Source: Nocardia pneumoniae NBRC 100136 (GTDB lineage: Bacteria > Actinomycetota > Actinomycetes > Mycobacteriales > Mycobacteriaceae). From it: DNA of 64,000 bases. Below, piece by piece: positions 57,893 through 64,000 of the stretch. The stretch lies in NCBI RefSeq assembly GCF_000308755.1, contig NZ_BAGF01000081.1, positions 45,539 through 109,538 on the forward strand. Reading direction: 5' to 3'. Below the pieces are notes generated by a model. The model ran no database searches and was not told the DNA's origin. It worked only from the letters and a program-made list of their open reading frames with translations. Position 1 is the first letter of the stretch; every line of letters starts with the position of its first letter. Position numbers and translations under genes: made by a program.

Positions 57893-58546
57893 ATGAGCGA
57901 CGGACTGCGCGTGGTGATCGCCGAGGACAGCGCCATTCTGCGCGACGGACTCGCCGGGCTGCTCGCCGAACGCGGTCACGAGGTGGTCGCCATGGTCGGC
58001 GACGCGAGCACGCTGGCCGACGTGGTGGGCGCGCACAATCCCGACGTCGTCGTGGTGGACGTGCGAATGCCGCCCAGCTACACCGACGAAGGGCTGCTCG
58101 CCGCCATCGAGTTGCGCCGCAAGTACCCGATGACCGGCGTGCTGGTGTTCTCCCAATGGGTCGAAACCCGCTACGCGACAGAGCTTCTCGCGGGCGGTGC
58201 GAGTGGCGTCGGCTACCTGCTCAAAGACCGGGTCGCCGACGTCAGGGAATTCGTGGAGGCGCTGCACCGCGTCGCCACGGGCGGCACCGCACTCGACCCG
58301 GAGGTGGTGAGCCAATTGATGGGCGCATCGCGTCAGCAGGATTCGCTGGCCCGCCTGACCCCGCGTGAACGCGAGGTGCTCGAGCTGATGGCCCAGGGGT
58401 TGTCCAACAACGCCATCGCCACCGCCCTGAACGTCACCGAACGGGCGGTGGAGAAGCACATCGGCAACATCTTCACCAAGCTCGACTTGCCGCCGTCGGA
58501 TACGCATCACCGCCGCGTGCTGGCGGTATTGCGACTCAAAGGGTGA
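57893..58546 (+). CDS. NarL/LuxR-type response regulator
   Basis: Partner of the kinase, 217 residues. The receiver domain has the acidic pocket IAEDS, phosphoacceptor Asp56 in VVVVDVRMP, and Lys in LLKDRV. The C-terminal LuxR helix-turn-helix is LTPREREVLELMAQGLSNNAIATALNVTERAVEKHIGNIFTKLDL. I chose ATG 57893 where homology begins; an in-frame ATG at 57824 overlaps the kinase stop (ATGA) and would add 23 unconserved residues, so coupling cannot be excluded. Confidence 0.93.
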   Translation: MSDGLRVVIAEDSAILRDGLAGLLAERGHEVVAMVGDASTLADVVGAHNPDVVVVDVRMPPSYTDEGLLAAIELRRKYPMTGVLVFSQWVETRYATELLAGGASGVGYLLKDRVADVREFVEALHRVATGGTALDPEVVSQLMGASRQQDSLARLTPREREVLELMAQGLSNNAIATALNVTERAVEKHIGNIFTKLDLPPSDTHHRRVLAVLRLKG

Positions 58547-58619
58547 CGGGGCTCTGTTTCGTCGGCTTGCTGTGCAAGACTGGCCACAACGCGGTAGCCG
58601 TGCGGGGAGGGAGGAAGCG

Positions 58620-59198
58620 ATGACCGTCGAAATGCACTGGCCTGATCATCTGCTGACCCTGGAGGACTGGATCGCGCTGCCAGAGGACAACAGCCGTAGT
58701 TACGAGCTTGTCGAGGGGGTTCTGGTCGTGTCACCGAGGCCGGTCTTGCGCCACCAGTTTGCGGTCTGGCAACTGGCTGCTCAACTCCATCCCCAGCTGC
58801 CGGGGGAGCTGTGCGCGGTAACCGAGGCCGAGGTGGTCATTGATGCGGCGTCGCCGCCTACCGTGCGCGTGCCGGATGTCATGGTGGTCCAGAACACGGC
58901 CCTAGAGCGCGATCTCGCCCGCGCTGAACCCGAGGATGTCGTGCTCGCCGTCGAGATCCTCTCCGACGGTTCCCGCCGCACCGATCGGGTGACCAAGTTC
59001 TTCGAGTACGCCGACGCCGGTATCGAGCACTACTGGTTGGTCGATCTCGACAAGCCCATCAGCTTGGCTGCCTATCACCTGATCGATGGGAACTACGAGT
59101 TGGTCGCGGAGCAGTCCGGCCAGGTGACGCTCGACCTCGCCGGAACACCGATCACCCTCGATATAGCCGCGCTGACCAGCCCTCGCACGGCCCAATAG
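58620..59198 (+). CDS. Uma2 family (PD-(D/E)XK-fold) putative endonuclease
   Basis: Protein of 192 residues of the Uma2/DUF820 family with the restriction-endonuclease-like core: YELVEGVLVVSPRP, VRVPDVMVVQN (PD), and VLAVEILSDGSRRTDRVTKFFEYADAGIEHYWLVDLD (E-x-x followed by the K region). Family members are common in cyanobacteria and actinobacteria and have unknown roles. A strong GGAGGGAGGAAG precedes the ATG at 58620. It stands alone, with no methylase or toxin partner. Confidence 0.88.
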   Translation: MTVEMHWPDHLLTLEDWIALPEDNSRSYELVEGVLVVSPRPVLRHQFAVWQLAAQLHPQLPGELCAVTEAEVVIDAASPPTVRVPDVMVVQNTALERDLARAEPEDVVLAVEILSDGSRRTDRVTKFFEYADAGIEHYWLVDLDKPISLAAYHLIDGNYELVAEQSGQVTLDLAGTPITLDIAALTSPRTAQ

Positions 59199-59259
59199 TG
59201 CTCCGCACCGGGTGCGACGGACTTATCCTGGAAGTCTGGCACTCGGGGCGGAGGCTGGC

Positions 59260-59706
59260 ATGGATCACGAGCGGATACTGCGTACGGTGCTCGGGGTAAC
59301 GGCCGGGTATCTGGTGCTGCTGGCGTTGTGGCTGGGGTGGGTGGTGCATCGGACGCCGCCGGGGACCGTGCCTTTTCAGATCGTCGCGTTGGTCGGGTTG
59401 TTCGGCTCGTGCGCGGGGATCGGGATGATTCTGGCGGCGCGACCGTCGAAGGCGGACCGGAAACTGTGGCGGCACGGCGTGGAAGGGTGGGCGACCGTCG
59501 AGGGCGTGCATCCGCTGGAGCGCACCGACCACTCCACCGAACTCACCGAACTGGATCTCGAGTTGACCGTGCCGGGGTCGGAAAGCTACCGGGGGACCAT
59601 TGTTTTCGACGTGACCCCCGCCGACAAATCCCGCTTCGCGGTCGGTGAGGTCCTCTCGATCCGCGTCGATCCGGCGAACCGGGACCGCATCATTCTGGTG
59701 TTGTGA
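59260..59706 (+). CDS. DUF3592-like membrane protein
   Basis: Protein of 148 residues: two N-terminal membrane spans (VLGVTAGYLVLLALWLGWVVHR and QIVALVGLFGSCAGIGMILAAR), then a beta-rich domain (GWATVEGVHPLERTDHSTELTELDLELTVPGSESYRGTIVFDVTPADKSRFAVGEVLSIRVDPANRDRIIL) like DUF3592. Function unknown. The ATG at 59260 follows GGCGGAGG. Overlaps the convergent YhhN gene by 17 bases. Confidence 0.75.
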   Translation: MDHERILRTVLGVTAGYLVLLALWLGWVVHRTPPGTVPFQIVALVGLFGSCAGIGMILAARPSKADRKLWRHGVEGWATVEGVHPLERTDHSTELTELDLELTVPGSESYRGTIVFDVTPADKSRFAVGEVLSIRVDPANRDRIILVL

Positions 59707-60397
59707 CCAGGGTCCGCGCATGCGCCTTCGGATCGGCGAGCAGATACTGCGCGGCGGCATAGGTCGCGAGGATGACACCTTCGGTCATCCGGCGGGATCG
59801 CTCGCCGCGCGCGAACAATCTCCGCAGCACGATGAGCCCGTCGGACACGGTGAACAGCAGCGCGCCGAGACCGAGGCGGCTGCGCGGGTCGGCACCGGGA
59901 ACATTCACGCCCGCAAGGTTTTTCGCGGCGGGCGCCAGCGCCGGATCGGAAGCCAGCACGGCCGCGGTGCCCAAGGTGACGCCGTAAGCCGCCAGCGGTG
60001 CGGCCACCGACGGCGCTTTCGCCCGCAGCAACCCGATCGCACCCAGCCAAGCGGCCACGCGAGGCACCACCGCCGCGGAGGTGGGCCTGCCGCCGTTGCG
60101 CCACCACAGCGCCGAGTACCCGGCCTGCATCACCGCGAACGACGACGCGCCCGCGATCAGCCGGCGGTCGTCGTCCGGGTCGATGAGCAAGATGTCGCCG
60201 ACCGTCGCCGCGCCGAGCGACCCGATCAACACGGTGCGATCGGTGTGCGGCAACTCGGCGCCCTGGGTTGCCACGTCGGCCGCCAGCAGCGGCATCAGCA
60301 GCGGCTTCGCGATCCACTGCGCCTTCTCCCGCCCGGTGACCGCACCGTAGACGGTGACCGCCGCCGCGACGAGGAACCCGGCTCGAAACGGGCGCAT
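59690..60397 (-). CDS. YhhN-family (lysoplasmalogenase-like) membrane protein
   Basis: Polytopic membrane protein of 235 residues of the YhhN/TMEM86 family. Signature regions are WIAKPLLMPLLAAD, LIGSLGAATVGDILLI and LGALLFTVSDGLIVLRRLF, where the conserved acidic and Lys residues are thought to form the active site. TMEM86 relatives hydrolyse lysoplasmalogens; bacterial roles are less clear. It follows fabH by three bases on the same strand, so they may be co-transcribed. Confidence 0.87.
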   Translation of the reverse strand: MRPFRAGFLVAAAVTVYGAVTGREKAQWIAKPLLMPLLAADVATQGAELPHTDRTVLIGSLGAATVGDILLIDPDDDRRLIAGASSFAVMQAGYSALWWRNGGRPTSAAVVPRVAAWLGAIGLLRAKAPSVAAPLAAYGVTLGTAAVLASDPALAPAAKNLAGVNVPGADPRSRLGLGALLFTVSDGLIVLRRLFARGERSRRMTEGVILATYAAAQYLLADPKAHARTLVTTPE

Positions 60398-60400
60398 CGG

Positions 60401-61459
60401 CTAGAAGCTCGCCTCGGCCGGTGCGGGCGGCAGGGTGACCACTTGGCCCGCGTAGCTCAGACCCGCGCCGAAACCGAGCAGCAGCGCGGTCTGGCCGCCC
60501 TTGGCCTTGCCGGTGACCAGCATCTCTTCGATCGCGAGCGGGATGGAGGCGGCCGAGGTATTGCCGGTGTTCTCGATGTCGCCCGCCATCGGGACGTCGT
60601 CGGCCAGGCCGAGGTTCTTCTTCATCAGCTCGTTGATGCGGGCATTCGCCTGATGCGGCACGAAGACCTCGATGTCCTCCTTCGCCACGCCGGACACTTC
60701 CAACGCGGTGGACAGCGCCCGCGGCAGGGTGACCGCGGCCCAGCGGAACACCCGCGGTCCCTCCATCCGCAGCGACATCCGGCCGACCGGCTCGAGCTCC
60801 GGATCGAGACCCTGCATGGACTGGGCCCGGTGCATGTACTCGAGGAAGTCGATGTCCTGCATGATCGCGGCGGCGTTCTCACCGTCGCTGCCCCACACGG
60901 TCGGCGAGATGCCGTTCTCCTCGCTCGGGCCGACCACCACCGCGCCCGCGCCGTCACCGAAGATCATCGCGGTGCCGCGGTCGGTGGGATCGAGCCCGAC
61001 GGTCATCGTCTCCGCGCCGATGAGCAGGACATATTCGGCCGAGCCGGAGCGGATCATGTCCGCGGCCACGCCGAGGCCGTAGCCGAAGCCGCCGCAGCCG
61101 GAGGTCAGGTCGAAGGCGGGGATGCCGTTCATCCCAATGTCGTAGGCCACCTGCGGCGCGCCGTGCGGGGTCAGCGTCAGCCAGCTGGAGGTGGCCAGGA
61201 TCAGCGCGCCGATCTTGGACCGATCGATGCCGCTGTTGACGATCGCGCGCTCGCCGGCCGCGGCGGCAATCGACCGCAGCGTCTCGTCACCGCTGATCCA
61301 GCGCCGGTTGCGGACGCCGGTGCGCTCGTAGATCCACTCGTCGGTGGAATCCAGCACCTCGCACACTTCGGCATTGCTGACCAGGCGTTTGGGTCGATAA
61401 GCACCGATTCCGAGCATCGCAACGTTCTCGCGACTTCTATTGACTGCAATGCTCACCAC
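60401..61459 (-). CDS. fabH: beta-ketoacyl-ACP synthase III (FabH-type)
   Basis: Condensing enzyme of 352 residues that starts fatty acid chains from acyl-CoA and malonyl-ACP. The catalytic triad is Cys122 in DLTSGCGGFGYGL, His269 in FVPHQANARINEL and Asn300 in ENTGNTSAASIP. YERTGVRNRRW and the C-terminal LLLGFGAGLSYAGQVV are conserved. The protein differs noticeably from M. tuberculosis FabH (for example GCGGF for GCAGF), so it may be a second paralogue with another starter preference. The GTG at 61459 has a poor ribosome-binding site; GTG at 61456 is equivalent. Confidence 0.93.
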   Translation of the reverse strand: MVSIAVNRSRENVAMLGIGAYRPKRLVSNAEVCEVLDSTDEWIYERTGVRNRRWISGDETLRSIAAAAGERAIVNSGIDRSKIGALILATSSWLTLTPHGAPQVAYDIGMNGIPAFDLTSGCGGFGYGLGVAADMIRSGSAEYVLLIGAETMTVGLDPTDRGTAMIFGDGAGAVVVGPSEENGISPTVWGSDGENAAAIMQDIDFLEYMHRAQSMQGLDPELEPVGRMSLRMEGPRVFRWAAVTLPRALSTALEVSGVAKEDIEVFVPHQANARINELMKKNLGLADDVPMAGDIENTGNTSAASIPLAIEEMLVTGKAKGGQTALLLGFGAGLSYAGQVVTLPPAPAEASF

Positions 61460-61509
61460 TGGTGACTCACACGACCCTTCACCTTTTCGAACTCAGACCA
61501 TCGACCAGG

Positions 61510-62061
61510 TTATCCCAGGGCGAGATCCTTCAGGCCGAGGATCGACCGGTACTCCAGTCCCTCCGCGGCGATCACCTGATCGGCGCCGGTTTCCCGGTCG
61601 ACGACGGTGGCGACGCCGACAACGGTAGCGCCTGCCGCGCGTAACGCGCGCACCGCGGTCAGCGGTGAATTGCCGGTGGTGGTGGTGTCCTCGACGACCA
61701 GAACCCGCTTGCCCGCGACGTCCGGGCCCTCGATCTGGCGCTGCATGCCGTGCGACTTCGCGGCCTTCCGCACCACGAAGGCGTCGATCGGACGCCCCGG
61801 CGCGTGCATCACGGCCAGCGCGACCGGGTCGGCGCCCATGGTCAGGCCGCCGACCGCGTCGAAATCCCAGTCCGCGACCAGCTCGCGCAGCAGCTTGCCG
61901 ATCAGCGGGCCCGCGCCGTGGTGCAGGGTGGCGCGGCGCAGGTCGACGTAGTAGTCGGCCTCCTTGCCCGAGGACAGCGTGACCCGGCCGTGCACCACCG
62001 CGAGCTCGCGCACCAGCGCGGCCAATCTATCCCTGTCGTTGGTAATCGCCTGATCGATCAT
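61510..62061 (-). CDS. pyrE: orotate phosphoribosyltransferase PyrE
   Basis: Pyrimidine enzyme of 183 residues that makes OMP from orotate and PRPP. Motifs: VTLSSGKEADYYVDLRRATLHHGAG, GGLTMGADPVALAV, FVVRKAAKSHGMQRQIEGPDVAGKRVLVVEDTTTTGNSPLTAV with the PRPP-binding loop VVEDTTTTG. The ATG at 62061 follows GAAGGA, and the preceding SDR gene stops two bases before it, indicating one operon. Confidence 0.96.
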   Translation of the reverse strand: MIDQAITNDRDRLAALVRELAVVHGRVTLSSGKEADYYVDLRRATLHHGAGPLIGKLLRELVADWDFDAVGGLTMGADPVALAVMHAPGRPIDAFVVRKAAKSHGMQRQIEGPDVAGKRVLVVEDTTTTGNSPLTAVRALRAAGATVVGVATVVDRETGADQVIAAEGLEYRSILGLKDLALG

Positions 62062-62063
62062 GT

Positions 62064-62873
62064 CTAAGTCCTTCCGCGTGCGTTGAACAGCCCGCGATTC
62101 AGTCGGGCCGCCAGGGTTCGCGGGATCATTCCGCCGACGGTAGTGAGCGCTTTGTACTGCATACCGGGCACGCTGAGCACCCGATCCTTCTCCAGATCGC
62201 GCAGCGAGCCGGCGACTACCTGATCGACGCTCAGCCACAGCGCTTTCGGCAGCGACGACATCTCGATACCGGCTCGCTCATGGAATTCGGTGTGCACGAA
62301 TCCCGGGCACAGGGCCTGGACTCGCACTCCGGTTCCGGCCAATCCGCCTGCCAACCCTTCCGTGAAGGATACGACGTAGGCCTTGGACGCCGAATACGTC
62401 GAGCCCCGTCCGGGGATGAGGCCCGCCACGCTGGCCACGTTGACCACGCAGCCCTTCGCCGCGGCGATCATCGACGGCAGCGCCGCCCTGGTGAGCTGGA
62501 CCACCGACGTCACGTTGACGTCCAGCTGCGCCTGCAACTGCTCGGGCGGCACCGTCCAGAACTCTCCGGAGTGCCCGAATCCAGCGTTGTTGACCAGGAA
62601 TTCGACGCCGTCGGCCAGCCGCGCCGCGACCTGATCGCGGTCGGGGCCCCGCGCCAGATCCGCGACGAGCACCTGCGAGCGAGTGCCGAAGCGGTGCTCC
62701 AGGTCGGTCGCGAGGGCCGCGAGACGCTGCTCGTTCCTGGCCACCAGCACCAAGTCGTAGCCGAGCGCGGCCAGCCGACCGGCGTAGCCGTGACCTATCC
62801 CCGAGGTGGGTCCGGTGACCAAGGCCACAGGGCGGGTGGCGCCGGGCAGACGAGGATGCGGGTACTCGGTCAT
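62064..62873 (-). CDS. short-chain dehydrogenase/reductase
   Basis: NAD(P)-dependent SDR of 269 residues. The cofactor motif is ALVTGPTSGIGHGYAGRLAALG; NNAGFGHSG, the Ser in VVNVASVAGLIPGRG, and the catalytic YSASKAYV are present. The protein resembles the DltE/YqjQ-like cluster (SDR family NAD(P)-dependent oxidoreductase) acting on lipids or ketones. Substrate unknown. Its stop is two bases from the pyrE start, so it is upstream in the same operon. Confidence 0.92.
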   Translation of the reverse strand: MTEYPHPRLPGATRPVALVTGPTSGIGHGYAGRLAALGYDLVLVARNEQRLAALATDLEHRFGTRSQVLVADLARGPDRDQVAARLADGVEFLVNNAGFGHSGEFWTVPPEQLQAQLDVNVTSVVQLTRAALPSMIAAAKGCVVNVASVAGLIPGRGSTYSASKAYVVSFTEGLAGGLAGTGVRVQALCPGFVHTEFHERAGIEMSSLPKALWLSVDQVVAGSLRDLEKDRVLSVPGMQYKALTTVGGMIPRTLAARLNRGLFNARGRT

Positions 62874-62928
62874 GACAGCGCGATCGGTCGTCGCCGTGCG
62901 GGCCCGGCTGCGCTGGGCGCGCGGCCGG

Positions 62929-63954
62929 TCACTTCGGCACGGGTCCCTGATACGGCCGGAACCCTGGGTGGAACGGGCCGCCGGGCGGGTCGGCCGATCG
63001 ATCGCCTCCAGCGGGCCGGTTTTCCGCGGCGGGCCGCGCGTCGCGCTCTTCCCGCGCCAGGTCGTCCTCGCCCGCCCAGTCGTCTTCGCGGACGCGGGCG
63101 CGCGCGTCCGGCACCACGGCGAGCGAAGGACGCCGCGGAGGTTCCGGCCTGGACTCGTCGGCCGGGGTCAGCGGCGCGCGTTCGTTCGCGTAGACGTCCT
63201 CGTCGAACGGCCGCTCGTCGCTCGCCGACTCGCCGCGCACCCGCGGCGGTTGCGGCCTGGCCGGACCGTCGTCCTCGCCGTCCCGCGCACGCTCGCGTGG
63301 ACGCGGACGGCTCGGGTCGTGCCCCGCTCCGTCGAAGCGCGGCTCGCTGACCGGCGGCAACACGTGCAGCAGGCCGGACAGGCGCAGCACCGCGTCGATC
63401 GCGCTCTCCCAGTCCTTCGGGGAGGTGCCGACCGACAGCATGCCCAGTGTCCAGTTGCCCTCGCTCCAGAGCATCTGCACGGTGTCCGGCAGGTTCTCGA
63501 TGAAGGCGACCATGCGCTGATCGACGGCGTGCCTGGCGATTTCAGGGTTGGTCGCGAAGACCACCCGGCCCCCGATGGCGCCGAGCAGTTCCAGATCGTG
63601 GTCCTTGGGCGGCGCGGCGGTCTTCAGCCGCATGTCCACGTCGATGTCCGAGCCGATCTGCCTGCGGACGGCGACCAGGGTCGCGGCGTCCTCCAGGTCG
63701 AACAGAACGAACTTCTCGCCCTTACGGATGCCGGAGACCACGTCGACCGCGGACAGATAGCCCAGTTTGGCCATCGCGCCACGCCGCCACGTGGACGGCA
63801 GCGCGGGCTCGACGGACACGTAGGTGTAGCCCTGGGACTTCGCCCAGACCTGTCGCGCGTGACCGGTCCGCTGCCGCTGGAGCCGATCGAAATACAGCAA
63901 TACGATCGCGCCCACGAGCGCGATCGCCGCCAGTCCGAACCAGATTGCCGTCAT
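62929..63954 (-). CDS. conserved membrane-anchored protein (Rv0383c-like)
   Basis: Protein of 341 residues: one N-terminal membrane span (IWFGLAAIALVGAIVLLYF), a 170-residue globular domain (SQGYTYVSVEPALPSTWRRGAMAKLGYLSAVDVVSGIRKGEKFVLFDLEDAATLVAVRRQ...) and a long, charged, Pro/Arg/Asp-rich C-terminal tail (about 215-341). It corresponds in position to Rv0383c beside pyrE. Function unknown. The SDR gene begins 55 bases downstream. Confidence 0.85.
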   Translation of the reverse strand: MTAIWFGLAAIALVGAIVLLYFDRLQRQRTGHARQVWAKSQGYTYVSVEPALPSTWRRGAMAKLGYLSAVDVVSGIRKGEKFVLFDLEDAATLVAVRRQIGSDIDVDMRLKTAAPPKDHDLELLGAIGGRVVFATNPEIARHAVDQRMVAFIENLPDTVQMLWSEGNWTLGMLSVGTSPKDWESAIDAVLRLSGLLHVLPPVSEPRFDGAGHDPSRPRPRERARDGEDDGPARPQPPRVRGESASDERPFDEDVYANERAPLTPADESRPEPPRRPSLAVVPDARARVREDDWAGEDDLAREERDARPAAENRPAGGDRSADPPGGPFHPGFRPYQGPVPK

Positions 63955-64000
63955 CGCCGCCTAGCCTAACGGGCACGGCCGGACATAGTCCGTCATTGCC

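Overview
The window is about 68-70% GC by eye, gene-dense and mostly housekeeping chromosome. Gene content points to a mycolic-acid actinobacterium of the family Nocardiaceae, most likely Nocardia. The markers are PknG with its GlnH/GlnX partners, F420-dependent glucose-6-phosphate dehydrogenase with a Ddn-type F420 enzyme, an EmbR-like SARP-FHA regulator, a DUF4185 protein, paired Excalibur proteins, a SAM-IV riboswitch before a rhodanese-metZ pair, and an IdeR-type iron box. Much of the order follows what I recall of the M. tuberculosis Rv0357c-Rv0417 region in blocks (purA/Rv0358/Rv0359, Rv0360c/Rv0361, fba/dedA/GH76, spoU/pyrE/Rv0383c, rhodanese/metZ, fgd/pta/ackA/pknG/glnH/glnX/mutT3/thiEOSG), with accessory genes between the blocks. 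Species identity cannot be proved from sequence alone.

Layout. 1-5.2 kb: end of an ABC exporter, a haloalkane-dehalogenase-like hydrolase, a tandem-domain MerR regulator divergent from a DUF6194-like gene, and a TetR regulator divergent from a SnoaL-like gene with a double palindromic operator. 5.2-8.0 kb: thiamine thiazole branch (thiG, thiS, thiO) divergent from thiE. 8.1-14.1 kb: Nudix hydrolase, then the nutrient-sensing set glnX-glnH-pknG. 14.1-19.2 kb: ackA, pta, a deazaflavin-dependent enzyme and fgd. 19.4-24.7 kb: HAD hydrolase, MarR/DJ-1 pair, DUF456 protein, amidohydrolase and fprA. 25-27.4 kb: membrane protein, SAM-IV riboswitch, rhodanese and metZ. 27.4-38.7 kb: accessory segment with an alpha/beta hydrolase, a GAF regulator, an M23 endopeptidase without signal peptide, alpha-methylacyl-CoA racemase, a MocR regulator, an O6-alkylguanine methyltransferase, a small lipoprotein and a large LuxR-type ATPase regulator. 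38.8-47.6 kb: purA, conserved actinobacterial proteins including a site-2 protease, a FUSC-family membrane protein, DUF3151, an 808-residue disordered membrane protein and a double MaoC dehydratase. 47.6-56.4 kb: cell-envelope genes (DUF4185, Excalibur pair, EmbR-like regulator, fba, two DedA proteins, GH76, a SpoU-type methyltransferase, a DUF4190 protein). 56.4-64 kb: a two-component system, Uma2, YhhN, FabH, pyrE, an SDR and a conserved membrane protein.

I found no CRISPR array, prophage, insertion sequence or tRNA/rRNA gene. The most unusual signals are: a dispersed palindromic repeat family present at two distant loci; repeated Thr-containing peptide motifs in PknG and in the 808-residue membrane protein that look like phosphothreonine/FHA ligands; several well-formed operator palindromes; and many promoters in which a TANNNT-like box lies 6-7 bases before the start codon, suggesting leaderless mRNAs. 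I do not see an obviously new defence or biosynthetic system.
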